The notes below the pieces were generated by a model. It did no database searches, was not told where the DNA came from, and was given only the letters and a program-made list of their open reading frames with translations. Shown one piece after another: positions 28,912 to 38,507 of a stretch of DNA of 64,000 nt; the stretch's first letter is position 1; each line of letters opens with the position of its first letter. This DNA is from Pseudomonadota bacterium (lineage in GTDB: Bacteria > Pseudomonadota > Alphaproteobacteria > Kiloniellales > JACOMY01): assembly GCA_029781795.1 (NCBI GenBank), contig JAKOWB010000130.1:1-64000 (forward strand), given 5' to 3'. Both the position numbers and the translations under genes were made by a program.

Positions 28912-28934
28912 CGCGCGGTGAAGTAGCGCGCGGT
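28905..28934. repeat. Two tandem 15-bp copies across the cupin stop codon
   Basis: GAAGTAGCGCGCGGT occurs twice back to back. The first copy contains the TAG stop of the cupin gene; the second ends next to the stop of the convergent Ada-like gene. It looks like a simple replication-slippage duplication in the short convergent gap. Confidence 0.9.
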
Positions 28935-29824
28935 CAGGCCCGCTCCGCCTCGGCGGTCAGCAGCTTCGCCTTGCGCTCCATGCCCCAGCGGTAGCCGCTG
29001 AGGCTGCCGTCCTCGCGCGTCACGCGATGGCAGGGGATCAGCAGGGCCACCGGGTTGGTGGCGCAGGCCCGGCCCACCGCGCGGCTGGCGCTCGGGATGC
29101 CGAGGCTGGCCGCCACCTCGCCGTAGCTGCGGGTCTCGCCCGGCGGGATCGCCAGCAGCTCCTGCCAGACGCGGCGCTGGAAGGCCGAGGCGCGCACGTC
29201 GAGCGGCAGGCCCGGGTGCGGCACCGCGCCCTTCAGGTAGTCGACCACCGCCTGGATCGAGGGCTTGAGGCGCGCCTGGTCGCGCTCGATCCGGCTGGCG
29301 GCCGGAAACTCGGCGCGAAGTTCGCGCTCCAGCCCGGCGTCCGCGTCGCCGAGGGCCAGGAAGCAGACGCCCTGCGCCGTGGTGGCGACCAGCAGGCGGC
29401 CCAGCGGCGAAGCGGCGATGGCATAGGCGATCTCCGCCCCCTGACCGCCCTTCTTGTAGGAGGCCGGGGTCATGCCGAAGCGCCGCGCCGCGTCCTCGTA
29501 GACCCGGCTGGAGGAGCCGTAGCCGGCGCCATAGGTTGCGCCGGCGACGCTGCCGCCCTGGCGCAGCTCGCTGCGGAAGCGGCGCGCGCGGCGCTCCTCG
29601 GCATAGGCGGTCGGCGTGATGCCGAGCGCGCGGCGGAAGGCCCGGGTCAGCGCCCAGGGAGTCGAGCCCAGTTCGGCCGCGAGTTCGCCGAGGTTCACCC
29701 GCTCGCCGAGGTCGGCGTCGAGCACGCGGCAGGCGCGTTCCACCAGGCGCAGCTGCGGGTCGCCCGCGGTGGGCGTGGCAGGGGTTGCATCGTCGGCTCG
29801 GGGGGCGGTCATCAGGTCCAGCAT
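28934..29824 (-). CDS. Ada-like protein: AraC helix-turn-helix plus O6-methylguanine-DNA methyltransferase
   Basis: 296 residues. Residues ~25-110 form an AraC-type DNA-binding domain (LGELAAELGSTPWALTRAF, GMTPASYKKGG); ~120-290 form the suicide alkyltransferase with RSYGEVAASLGIPSASRAVG and the active-site NPVALLIPCHRVTREDGSL, whose Cys takes the alkyl group. The Cys4 zinc domain that senses methylphosphotriesters in Ada is absent, so the N-terminal methylation switch is missing. Start ATG 29824 has GAGGAA with a 6-base spacer. It repairs O6-alkylguanine and may regulate genes. Confidence 0.9.
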   Translation of the reverse strand: MLDLMTAPRADDATPATPTAGDPQLRLVERACRVLDADLGERVNLGELAAELGSTPWALTRAFRRALGITPTAYAEERRARRFRSELRQGGSVAGATYGAGYGSSSRVYEDAARRFGMTPASYKKGGQGAEIAYAIAASPLGRLLVATTAQGVCFLALGDADAGLERELRAEFPAASRIERDQARLKPSIQAVVDYLKGAVPHPGLPLDVRASAFQRRVWQELLAIPPGETRSYGEVAASLGIPSASRAVGRACATNPVALLIPCHRVTREDGSLSGYRWGMERKAKLLTAEAERA

Positions 29825-29955
29825 AGCGGTTCCTCGTGGGCTTGGTCTCATCCTTGCCCCGAAGATGGCGCGCCCCGGCATGCCGGGCTATCCGGGGCTT
29901 GCGGTTCACCCTGAAACCATTCTTCGGAAATCAAGCCTTGAGGTTCAATCCGGGG

Positions 29956-29984
29956 CTGTAACAAACTCTTCACGGCACTGACCA
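29956..29984 (+). promoter_or_regulatory. Pho-box-like site upstream of ugpB
   Basis: CTGTAAC AAAC TCTTCAC GGCA CTGACCA reads as three 7-mers 11 bases apart, the layout of PhoB sites (consensus CTGTCAC/T). The first unit matches 6 of 7, the others 4 of 7. ugp operons are Pho-regulon members in well-studied bacteria, which raises the prior. It lies 107 bases before the ugpB ATG, in a 266-bp gap. Confidence 0.5.
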
Positions 29985-30090
29985 GGAGGGGTCGCAACCG
30001 CCGCCTAGCGTGGCGGGCAGCGTAACCGTCCGGACTCTCGCGTCGTCGTCCAGGCGGCGCTGCTGATTGCCGACAACAGGGAGTATCAAA

Positions 30091-31416
30091 ATGACGATCC
30101 GAAGCAAACTGATCGGCGCCTTGACGGCGGTTGCCCTCGCCGGGGCGGCCGTGCCGGCGCTGGCCGTCACCGAGATCCAGTGGTGGCATGCCATGGGCGG
30201 CGAGCTGGGCGAGAAGCTCAACAAGATCGCCGACGACTTCAATGCCAGCCAGGGCGACTACAAGATCGTCCCGGTCTACAAGGGCAACTACACCGAGACC
30301 CTGACCGCGGCCATCGCCGCCTTCCGCGCGCACGAGAACCCGGCCATCGTCCAGGTCTTCGAGGTCGGCACCGCCACCATGATGGCGGCCAAGGGCGCGA
30401 TCTATCCGGTCTACCAGCTGATGGGCGACACCGGCGAGCCCTTCGATCCGAAGAACTATCTGGCGGCCGTGACCGGCTACTACAGCGACAGCGACGGCAA
30501 CATGCTGTCGATGCCGTTCAATTCCTCGACGCCGGTGATGTACTACAACAAGACCGCCTTCCAGAAGGCGGGCCTCGATCCGAACAACCCGCCGAAGACC
30601 TGGGACGAGCTGGCCGACGACGCGCGTGCCATCATCAAGGCCGGCGCGGCCACCTGCGGCTTCACCACCGGCTGGCCCTCGTGGATCCAGCTGGAGAACT
30701 TCTCGGCGCTGCACAACGTGCCCTTCGCCACCAAGGACGACGGCTTCGGCGGCCTCGACACCGAGCTGGCGATCGACACGCCGCTGCACAAGAAGCACAT
30801 CCAGGACATGGTCGACTGGCAGAAGGAGGGCGTCTTCAAGTACGGCGGCCGCCGCTCCGACTCCGCGCCGCTGTTCTATTCGGGCGAGTGCGCCATGTAC
30901 ATGAACTCCTCGGGCGCGCAGGCCGGCGTCCGGGCCAACGCCAAGGACTTCGAGTTCGGCGTCGCCATGCTGCCCTTCGAGGCCGAGGTCGACGGCGCGC
31001 CGCAGAACTCCATCATCGGCGGCGCCACGCTGTGGGTGCTGCAGGGCCGCCCGGCCGAGGAGTACAAGGGCGTCGCCAAGTTCTTCACCTACCTCTCCTC
31101 CGCCGAGGTGCAGGCCTGGTGGCACCAGCAGACCGGCTACCTGCCGATCACCTATGCCGCCTATGAGCTGTCGAAGAGCCAGGGCTACTACGAGGCGAAC
31201 CCCGGCACCGACGTCTCGATCAAGCAGATGACGCTGAACCCGCCGACGGTGAACTCCAAGGGCCTGCGGCTCGGCAACTTCGTGCAGATCCGCGACGTGA
31301 TCAACGAGGAGCTCGAGGCCGCCTTCGCCGGCAACAAGACGGTGGACCAGGCCATCGCCGACGCGGTGGAACGCTCCAACGAGCTGCTGCGCGAGTTCGA
31401 GAAGGCCAACATGTAA
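30091..31416 (+). CDS. ugpB: sn-Glycerol-3-phosphate ABC transporter substrate-binding protein
   Basis: 441 residues; periplasmic. A Sec signal peptide ([23 protein letters not shown]) precedes a mature domain starting with IQWWHAMGG, a hallmark of UgpB. Further matches include [43 protein letters not shown] and [12 protein letters not shown]. It binds glycerol-3-phosphate and glycerophosphodiesters. First gene of ugpBAEC; ATG 30091 has GGGAG upstream. Confidence 0.95.
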   Translation: MTIRSKLIGALTAVALAGAAVPALAVTEIQWWHAMGGELGEKLNKIADDFNASQGDYKIVPVYKGNYTETLTAAIAAFRAHENPAIVQVFEVGTATMMAAKGAIYPVYQLMGDTGEPFDPKNYLAAVTGYYSDSDGNMLSMPFNSSTPVMYYNKTAFQKAGLDPNNPPKTWDELADDARAIIKAGAATCGFTTGWPSWIQLENFSALHNVPFATKDDGFGGLDTELAIDTPLHKKHIQDMVDWQKEGVFKYGGRRSDSAPLFYSGECAMYMNSSGAQAGVRANAKDFEFGVAMLPFEAEVDGAPQNSIIGGATLWVLQGRPAEEYKGVAKFFTYLSSAEVQAWWHQQTGYLPITYAAYELSKSQGYYEANPGTDVSIKQMTLNPPTVNSKGLRLGNFVQIRDVINEELEAAFAGNKTVDQAIADAVERSNELLREFEKANM

Positions 31417-31422
31417 GGCGCA

Positions 31423-31463
31423 CGCGGCCGCCCTGCCCTCGTCCGGGGCGCGGGGCGGCCGCG
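31423..31463 (+). other. Strong hairpin between ugpB and ugpA
   Basis: Six bases after the ugpB stop, CGCGGCCGCCC (31423-31433) and GGGCGGCCGCG (31453-31463) form a perfect 11-bp stem, with GCCC/GGGC able to pair inside the loop. No T run follows, so it looks less like a terminator than an mRNA-protecting hairpin, giving more binding protein than permease. This arrangement is common in ABC operons. Confidence 0.75.
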
Positions 31464-31483
31464 GTCCTTCCGGCTCCTCGTCG

Positions 31484-32365
31484 ATGCAGAAGCGGGTCAC
31501 CTTCCGCCATCTCTGGCTGCCCTACCTGCTGGTGCTGCCGCAGCTCACGGTCACGGCCATCTTCTTCCTCTGGCCGGCCGGCGAGGCCGTGTGGCAGTCC
31601 TTCCTCAGGCAGGATGCCTTCGGGCTGAACACCGACTTCGTCTGGTTCGACAACTTCGAGCGGCTGTTCAACGATCGCCACTACCTCGGCGCCTTCTGGC
31701 GCACGCTCTTCTTCAGCGGCGCCGTCACGCTCTCCTCGATGAGCGCGGCGCTGCTGCTGGCCACGATGGCAGACCGCGTGATCCGCGGCGCCACCGGCTA
31801 CAAGACCCTGCTGATCTGGCCCTATGCCGTGGCCCCGGCGGTCGCCGGCGTGCTCTGGTGGTTCCTGTTCAATCCCACCGTCGGCATCCTGGCCTATGTC
31901 CTCAGGGCCTTCGGCTACAAGTGGAACCACTTCCTCGACGGCGACGACGCCATGCTGCTGGTCATCATCGCCGCCGCCTGGAAGCAGGTCTCCTACAACT
32001 TCCTCTTCTTCCTGGCCGGGCTGCAGGCCATCCCGCGCTCGCTGGTCGAGGCGGCGGCGATCGACGGCGCCGGGCCGGCGCGGCGCTTCTGGACCATCGT
32101 CTTCCCGCTGCTGTCGCCCACCACCTTCTTCCTGCTGGTGGTGAACGTGACCTATGCCTTCTTCGAGACCTTCGGCGTCATTCACGCCACCACCTCCGGC
32201 GGGCCGGGCCAGGCCACCACGATCCTGGTCTACAAGGTCTTCAACGACGGCTTCATCGGCCTCAACCTCGGTTCCTCCTCGGCGCAGTCGGTGATCCTGA
32301 TGCTGCTGGTCGCCCTGTTGACCGTGGTGCAGTTCCGCTTCATCGAGCGGAAGGTGCATTACTGA
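31484..32365 (+). CDS. ugpA: sn-Glycerol-3-phosphate ABC transporter permease UgpA
   Basis: 293 residues, six transmembrane segments. The EAA loop appears as [20 protein letters not shown], the ATPase docking site of binding-protein-dependent permeases. [19 protein letters not shown] and [18 protein letters not shown] near the start are typical of UgpA. Forms the inner-membrane channel with UgpE. The stop overlaps the ugpE ATG (TGATG). Confidence 0.95.
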   Translation: MQKRVTFRHLWLPYLLVLPQLTVTAIFFLWPAGEAVWQSFLRQDAFGLNTDFVWFDNFERLFNDRHYLGAFWRTLFFSGAVTLSSMSAALLLATMADRVIRGATGYKTLLIWPYAVAPAVAGVLWWFLFNPTVGILAYVLRAFGYKWNHFLDGDDAMLLVIIAAAWKQVSYNFLFFLAGLQAIPRSLVEAAAIDGAGPARRFWTIVFPLLSPTTFFLLVVNVTYAFFETFGVIHATTSGGPGQATTILVYKVFNDGFIGLNLGSSSAQSVILMLLVALLTVVQFRFIERKVHY

Positions 32366-33213
32366 TGGTCGAGCGGCGTCCCTTCCTGACCGTCCTGGCG
32401 CACGCCATCCTGCTGCTCGGCAGCGCCGTGGTGATGCTGCCGCTGTGGATCGCCTTCGTCGCCTCGACCCACGCGCCCTCGGCGCTGGTCAGCGGCCTGA
32501 TGCCGCTGCTGCCGGGTGGCCACCTGGTGGAGAACTACGAGCAGGTGCTGGGCCAGGGCCTGCGCGCGTCCGGCGCCATCCCGGTCGGGCAGATGCTGGT
32601 GAACTCGCTGATCATGGCGCTCTCCATCGCCATCGGGAAGATCGCCATCTCCATCATCTCGGCCTATGCCATCGTCTACTTCCGCTTTCCGGGCCGTACG
32701 CTCTGCTTCTGGGTCGTCTTCATGACCCTGATGCTGCCGGTCGAGGTGCGCATAGTGCCGACCTTCGAGGTGGCCGCCGGCCTCGGCCTGCTGAACAGCT
32801 ACACCGGCCTGGCCCTGCCGCTGATCGCCTCGGCCACCGCGACCTTCCTCTTCCGGCAGTTCTTCCTGACCATCCCGGACGAGCTGATCGAGGCGGCGCG
32901 CATCGACGGCGCCGGGCCCTTCCGCTTCTTCAAGGACGTGCTGTTGCCGCTGTCGCGCACCAACATCGCGGCGCTCTTCGTCATCCTCTTCATCTATGGC
33001 TGGAACCAGTATCTCTGGCCGCTGCTGGTCACCACCGACCAGAGCTATTCGACCATCGTGATGGGCATCCAGCGCATGGTCACCGTGGCCGACAGCGAGC
33101 CGCAGTGGCACGTGGTCATGGCCACCGCGATCCTGGCGCTGCTGCCGCCGGTGGTCGTGGTGCTGGGCATGCAGCGTCTCTTCATCAAGGGCCTGGTGGA
33201 GACCGAGAAGTGA
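32365..33213 (+). CDS. ugpE: sn-Glycerol-3-phosphate ABC transporter permease UgpE
   Basis: 282 residues, six transmembrane segments. The EAA-type loop is [40 protein letters not shown] and [15 protein letters not shown] are UgpE signatures. The ATG is inside the ugpA stop. It forms the permease heterodimer with UgpA. ugpC follows after 13 bases. Confidence 0.95.
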   Translation: MVERRPFLTVLAHAILLLGSAVVMLPLWIAFVASTHAPSALVSGLMPLLPGGHLVENYEQVLGQGLRASGAIPVGQMLVNSLIMALSIAIGKIAISIISAYAIVYFRFPGRTLCFWVVFMTLMLPVEVRIVPTFEVAAGLGLLNSYTGLALPLIASATATFLFRQFFLTIPDELIEAARIDGAGPFRFFKDVLLPLSRTNIAALFVILFIYGWNQYLWPLLVTTDQSYSTIVMGIQRMVTVADSEPQWHVVMATAILALLPPVVVVLGMQRLFIKGLVETEK

Positions 33214-33226
33214 GGGGGAAGGCCGC

Positions 33227-34291
<1,065 letters not shown>

Positions 34292-34384
34292 ATCAGGTCC
34301 GACGATCGGGAAGGCAAAGTTCCCGACATGCTCGGGCTGGTCCCAAGCATCCATGGGCCTCGGCCCCTCATTCCGACCGATGGA

Positions 34385-34405
34385 CCCTCGGGACAAGCCC
34401 GAGGG
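34385..34405. repeat. Palindromic intergenic element (8-bp arms) between ugpC and hlyD-like gene
   Basis: CCCTCGGG, ACAAG loop, CCCGAGGG. The flanking sequence (GGACCCTCGGGACAAGCCCG, then GAGGGTGACGG) is the type of dispersed palindrome common between genes in alphaproteobacteria, and a related half copy (GCTCGGGCTGGTCC) lies at 34330-34343. Lying between convergent genes, it may serve as a terminator in both directions. Confidence 0.6.
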
Positions 34406-34438
34406 TGACGGTTCATCGGGCGGTCAGGGGCCTCTTCC

Positions 34439-35908
34439 TCAGTTCTCGCTGAAGGCGCTGATGGCGGTCTGGCGCAAGCGGTCGGTGAGGTAGGAAAGGA
34501 TGGTGCGCTTGCCGATCACCAGGTCGACCTCGGCGGTCATGCCGGGCGAGACCGGGAACTGGCCGGGCTCTTCGCCGAGGTAGTTCTTGTCGGTCTTCAC
34601 ATAGACCGAGAACAGGAGCTGGCCGGTCTTCTCGTCCTTGGTCGCGTCGGGCGAGATCTGGTCGACCTTGCCGTCGAGCACGCCGTAGCGGACGTAGTTG
34701 TAGGTGGTGATCTTGACCCGCGCCTCCTGGCCGAGCTGGATCTTGCTGATGTCGACGTTGGCGACCTTGGCCTCGATGATGAGCTGGTCGCCCACCGGCA
34801 CGATCTTCATCATCTCCTGGTTCGGCGCCACGGCCTGGCCCAGGTTGTTGACCTTCAGCTCCTGCACGATGCCCTCGGCCGGCGAGAGCACCACCAGGTT
34901 CTTCAGCGCCGAATCGCCCTGCGCCAGGCTGGCCTTGGCCTGGTCGCGGCGGGCCAGCGCGTCGCTGAGCTCGGTCTGCACCTGGGACTGCCAGTCGCGG
35001 TCGACGCCCTCGCGCGCCTTCCGCGCCTCCTCCAGCGCCGAGCGCGCGGATTCGAGCTGCGACAGGGTCTCGGCAAGCTGCCCCTCGGCGTCGCTGAGCT
35101 CGCGCAGCACCGAGAGATAGCGCAGCTCGGGGAAGTAGCCCTGCTCCTTCAGCTTCTTCAGCGATTCCACCTGGGCGCGCAGGATGTCCAGGCTGGCCTG
35201 CTGCTGCTTCACCCGGCCTTCCAGCGTGGTCACGTCCTGGGCGCGCTGGCGCACCTGCTCGTCAGCCTGCTGGCGCTTGCTGGTGATGGCATCGTTGCGG
35301 GCGTTGTAAAGCGCGGTCTCGGCCGCCGCCAGGTCGGGCCGCTCGGCCGCCAGCGCGGCGTCGAAGGCCGGCACCTGGCCCGCCGCCTCGGCCATCAGGC
35401 GGGCCACCTGGAACTCGGCGGCGATCCACTGGGCGCGGCGCTTGCCGACCTCCTCGCCCATCACCTCGCGGTCGAGTTCCAGCAGCACCTGGCCCTCGGT
35501 CACGTGGTCGCCCTCGCGCACGTTGATCGCCACCACGCGGCCACCTTCGGGGTGGTTCACCACCTTCACCCGGCCGTTGGGGCGCACCACGCCGGGGGCG
35601 TTCGCCACCTGGTCGACCTCGGCGATGGAGATGTAGGTGACCAGCGAGATCACCAGGACCGCCAGCACCCAGGTCAGGATGCGGGCGACCGGCGAGTGCG
35701 AGCGCTCCACCACCGCCTGGTTCTCGGGCAGGAAATCGGCATAGCGCCGCCGCGCCTTGTCGGAAAGCTGCGGCGGCACGGCCAGCGCGCGGCCGGGCGG
35801 CAGCGGCGGCGGCGCGCCCGTTCCCGCCTGACCGGGACCACCCGGCTTGGCGCCCTGCCGCCCCTGCGGCGGGACGGGCACCAGATCCTTCTTCGCCGGC
35901 CGGTTCAT
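34439..35908 (-). CDS. HlyD-family type I secretion periplasmic adaptor
   Basis: 489 residues. A proline-rich cytoplasmic head (~1-65), one transmembrane helix (ILTWVLAVLVISLVTYISIA) and a periplasmic region follow. The NVREGDHVTEGQVLLELDRE lipoyl half-motif is followed by a long alternating-heptad coiled coil (~165-330) and a beta-barrel end with FPVSPGMTAEVDLVIGKRT. It links an inner-membrane ABC exporter to a TolC-type outer-membrane channel. It lies 10 bases downstream of the ABC gene in the same operon. No outer-membrane factor gene is in the window. Confidence 0.93.
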   Translation of the reverse strand: MNRPAKKDLVPVPPQGRQGAKPGGPGQAGTGAPPPLPPGRALAVPPQLSDKARRRYADFLPENQAVVERSHSPVARILTWVLAVLVISLVTYISIAEVDQVANAPGVVRPNGRVKVVNHPEGGRVVAINVREGDHVTEGQVLLELDREVMGEEVGKRRAQWIAAEFQVARLMAEAAGQVPAFDAALAAERPDLAAAETALYNARNDAITSKRQQADEQVRQRAQDVTTLEGRVKQQQASLDILRAQVESLKKLKEQGYFPELRYLSVLRELSDAEGQLAETLSQLESARSALEEARKAREGVDRDWQSQVQTELSDALARRDQAKASLAQGDSALKNLVVLSPAEGIVQELKVNNLGQAVAPNQEMMKIVPVGDQLIIEAKVANVDISKIQLGQEARVKITTYNYVRYGVLDGKVDQISPDATKDEKTGQLLFSVYVKTDKNYLGEEPGQFPVSPGMTAEVDLVIGKRTILSYLTDRLRQTAISAFSEN

Positions 35909-35918
35909 GCGGCTGCCC

Positions 35919-38132
35919 TCATCGCGGCATGGCGACTTCCGCCATGCGGGTCTTGGCGAAGGCGATCACCTCGGACGGCGCGCCGACGCGCTCGATCCGC
36001 CCGTCGATCACCAGCGCGACGCGGTCGGCGATGGCCAGCGGCGCCAGGCGGTGGGTGATGATGACGATGGTGCGCCCGCGCGAGGCGCGCTGCAGGTTGC
36101 GCAGGAAGAAGTCCTCGGACACCGGGTCGAGGTCGCTGGTCGCCTCGTCCAGCACCAGGATGCGCGGGTTGCGGATCAGCGCGCGGGCGATGCAGATGAG
36201 CTGGCGCTGGCCGTTCGACAGGCCCTGGCCGCGTTCGCCCACCAGGGTCTCGTAGCCCTTGGGCAGGCGCTGGATGAACTCGTGCGCGCCGACGAACTTG
36301 GCCACCGCGACGATGCGCTCGGGGTCGCGCTGCTGCGCGCCCAGCGCGATGTTCTCGCGCACCGTTCCGGCGAAGAGCTGGCAGTCCTGCGGCACCACGC
36401 CGATCTGCTGGCGCAGCGCCGCCAGCGACATGTGCTGGATGTCGGTGCCGTCGATCGTGACCCGCCCGCCGGCCGGCTTGTAGAGGCCCTGCAGCAGCTT
36501 GGCCAGGGTCGACTTGCCCGAGCCCGAGGGGCCGATGATGCCGATGATGCTGCCCTTGTCGACCGTCAGGTCGACCTCGCGCAGCACCGGCGGCAGGTCG
36601 GGCTGGAAGGTGAAGGACACGCGTTCCAGCTGGATGCGGCCCTTCAGCTCCGGGGTCGGCGAGGCACTGCCCGGCGGCGATTCCGAGGGCTCTTCCATGA
36701 TCTCGTCGATGCGCCGGAAGGCCGCCTTGGTCTCCTGGATCTGGTGCCAGGCGTTGGCCATGACGCGCAGCGGCACCAGCACGCGGCTGGCCAGCATGTT
36801 GCTGGCGATCAGGGCGCCGACCGTCATCTCGCCCTCGATGGCGAGGTAGGCGCCGATCGAGAGGATGGAGAGCGAGGCCAGCATCTGCAGCACATGACCG
36901 ATGGTGCCGCCGATGTTGGCCAGGTTGCCGGCGCGGTACGAGGTATAGGCCGCGGCGGCGAGGCGCGATTCCCAGCGCCGCTCCATCTCCGGCTCCAGCG
37001 CCAGCGACTTCACGGTCAGCGCGTTGTTCACCACCTCGTTCATCGCCGAGGCCTTGGCCGCCTGCGCCTCGAAGGTCTGGCTGATCAAGCGCTTCTGCCG
37101 GTGATGCAGCAGCATCGTCACGCCGACCATGATCGGCGCCACCAGCAGGGTGATCAGCGCCATGAAGGGATGGATGAAGAAGAGCACCAGCAGGAACAGC
37201 AGCGTGAAGCAGAGGTCGACGGCATGCATCGGCATCTGGCTGGTGAAGAAGGCGCGGATCGTGTCGAGCTGGCGGATGCGCTCCACCATCAGGCCGGCCG
37301 ACTGGTTCTCGAAGCGCTGCATCGGCAGCGACAGGAACTTGTGCATCGCCTCGCTGCCGATCAGCGAGTCGAGGCGCGCGCCGGTGTGCGCGGCGATGTA
37401 GCCGCGGATGACGCGCAGCACGCCCTCGAAGACGAAGACCACCACCATGCCGATGATCAGCACCACCAGCGTGTCGAGCGCACGCTGGCCCACCACCTTG
37501 TTGAACAGGGTCATGGTGAAGAGCGGCATGGCCAGTGCCAGGATGTTGATCACCAGCGAAGCCAGCAGCAGCTCGCGCAGCACGCCGCGCACGCGCTTGC
37601 CGGCGAGCGAGCGCCAGGAGGGCTGCTCGCTGACCACGCGGTTGCGCGGCTTGACCAGGATCGCCTCGGCGGCCACCGCGGCCGCCGTCTCGTAGGGCAG
37701 CTCGATGGTCTCGCCGGTGCCGCCGTCGAACAGCTGCAGGCCGCCCGGCGAATGGCCCAGCACCAGCCGGGCGGGCGCGCCGCGCCGGCCGATCAGCACA
37801 TAGGGCGCGGGCATCTCGGCCAGGTCGGCCTTGCCGACGCGGCTTTCCCGCCGGGTCTGGTAGTGCAGCCGGTCGGCGGCGCGCAGGAACTGCTCGACGG
37901 TCATGCCGGCGGGGCCGATCGGCACCGTGCCGCGGACCTCGCCCTCGCTCACCGGCCGGCGGAACTCGTAGCTCAACCGCACCAGGCAGCGCAGCAGGCT
38001 GTCGACCGGCAAGGCCTCGGGGACCGGCGCGGGCCGACGCGGCACGACCGCGCCCGTCGCTCCGCTGCCCGCGTTGCCCCCGCCGCGACCAGGATCGCCA
38101 CCCTGGGAACGCGGTCTGTTCGACTGCTGCAT
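35919..38132 (-). CDS. Type I secretion ABC transporter with degenerate C39 peptidase-like domain
   Basis: 737 residues in three parts. A ~55-residue Gly/Pro/Arg-rich N-terminus is followed by a C39-peptidase-like domain (~55-175) without the catalytic His/Asp arrangement of a protease. Transmembrane helices occupy ~180-460 and the ATPase ~490-720. ATPase motifs: IGPSGSGKSTLAKLLQGLY, VPQDCQLFAGTV, ILVLDEATSDLDPVS and ITHRLAPL; the signature is GLSNGQRQLICIARA, LSNGQ replacing LSGGQ. Non-cleaving C39-like domains recruit RTX-type or adhesin substrates in HlyB/LapB relatives. Start ATG 38132 with GAGG just upstream; a longer ORF to 38264 adds unlikely residues. Confidence 0.9.
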   Translation of the reverse strand: MQQSNRPRSQGGDPGRGGGNAGSGATGAVVPRRPAPVPEALPVDSLLRCLVRLSYEFRRPVSEGEVRGTVPIGPAGMTVEQFLRAADRLHYQTRRESRVGKADLAEMPAPYVLIGRRGAPARLVLGHSPGGLQLFDGGTGETIELPYETAAAVAAEAILVKPRNRVVSEQPSWRSLAGKRVRGVLRELLLASLVINILALAMPLFTMTLFNKVVGQRALDTLVVLIIGMVVVFVFEGVLRVIRGYIAAHTGARLDSLIGSEAMHKFLSLPMQRFENQSAGLMVERIRQLDTIRAFFTSQMPMHAVDLCFTLLFLLVLFFIHPFMALITLLVAPIMVGVTMLLHHRQKRLISQTFEAQAAKASAMNEVVNNALTVKSLALEPEMERRWESRLAAAAYTSYRAGNLANIGGTIGHVLQMLASLSILSIGAYLAIEGEMTVGALIASNMLASRVLVPLRVMANAWHQIQETKAAFRRIDEIMEEPSESPPGSASPTPELKGRIQLERVSFTFQPDLPPVLREVDLTVDKGSIIGIIGPSGSGKSTLAKLLQGLYKPAGGRVTIDGTDIQHMSLAALRQQIGVVPQDCQLFAGTVRENIALGAQQRDPERIVAVAKFVGAHEFIQRLPKGYETLVGERGQGLSNGQRQLICIARALIRNPRILVLDEATSDLDPVSEDFFLRNLQRASRGRTIVIITHRLAPLAIADRVALVIDGRIERVGAPSEVIAFAKTRMAEVAMPR

Positions 38133-38507
38133 CGCCTCGTCTTCCGCCGCCGTCCCGTTCCGCACGCAGCCCAAAGGGACCGGACTCACCGGCCAGCCCC
38201 GGGGCGACGTGCGCGGGTACGCCCTCCCCAATCGGCCGGCCCCCAAGCCGACCGACTGCGGCAAAGCTACAACAGGGGACCAAACTATTCTGATGAAACG
38301 GGAAAGTAAATTGACGCCTGCGACAATCCGTGCCTAAATCATGCTGGCGTATGAGTCCTAGCCTTCTAGGAGCAGTCCGCAAGGCTGGAAGGATTCGTCG
38401 ACAAGCGGGTGGATTCCGGGTCGTGCGTCGGCGGGACTCGCGGGGGAATCACGGTGGAGTTGGCACCTCCGCTGGGCCTGCCTTGGTCATTGGGGGGACG
38501 ATCGGCG
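38133..38507. promoter_or_regulatory. 375-bp divergent gap between the ABC exporter and the EPS gene block
   Basis: The centre (about 38260-38350) is AT-rich and must hold promoters for both directions. A weak plus-strand candidate is TTGACG (38311-38316) with CTAAAT (38334-38339) 17 bases on. CCTAG-CCTT-CTAGG at 38358-38371 is a small hairpin. No gene or RNA was recognised in it. Confidence 0.4.

Noticed and set aside
34439-38132. Bacteriocin exporter with leader protease
   Set aside because: The C39-like domain lacks the protease Cys/His set and no double-glycine peptide gene is near.
35847-38309. 820-codon plus-strand frame over the ABC exporter
   Set aside because: His/Gln/Arg-rich antisense frame of a well-supported gene.
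38311-38339. Firm sigma-70 promoter for the EPS block
   Set aside because: TTGACG is good but the -10 (CTAAAT) matches only half of the consensus; noted only inside the gap entry.
38409-38507. Upstream extension of the 38508 gene
   Set aside because: The added residues precede an obvious signal peptide, and GGGGGG supports ATG 38508.
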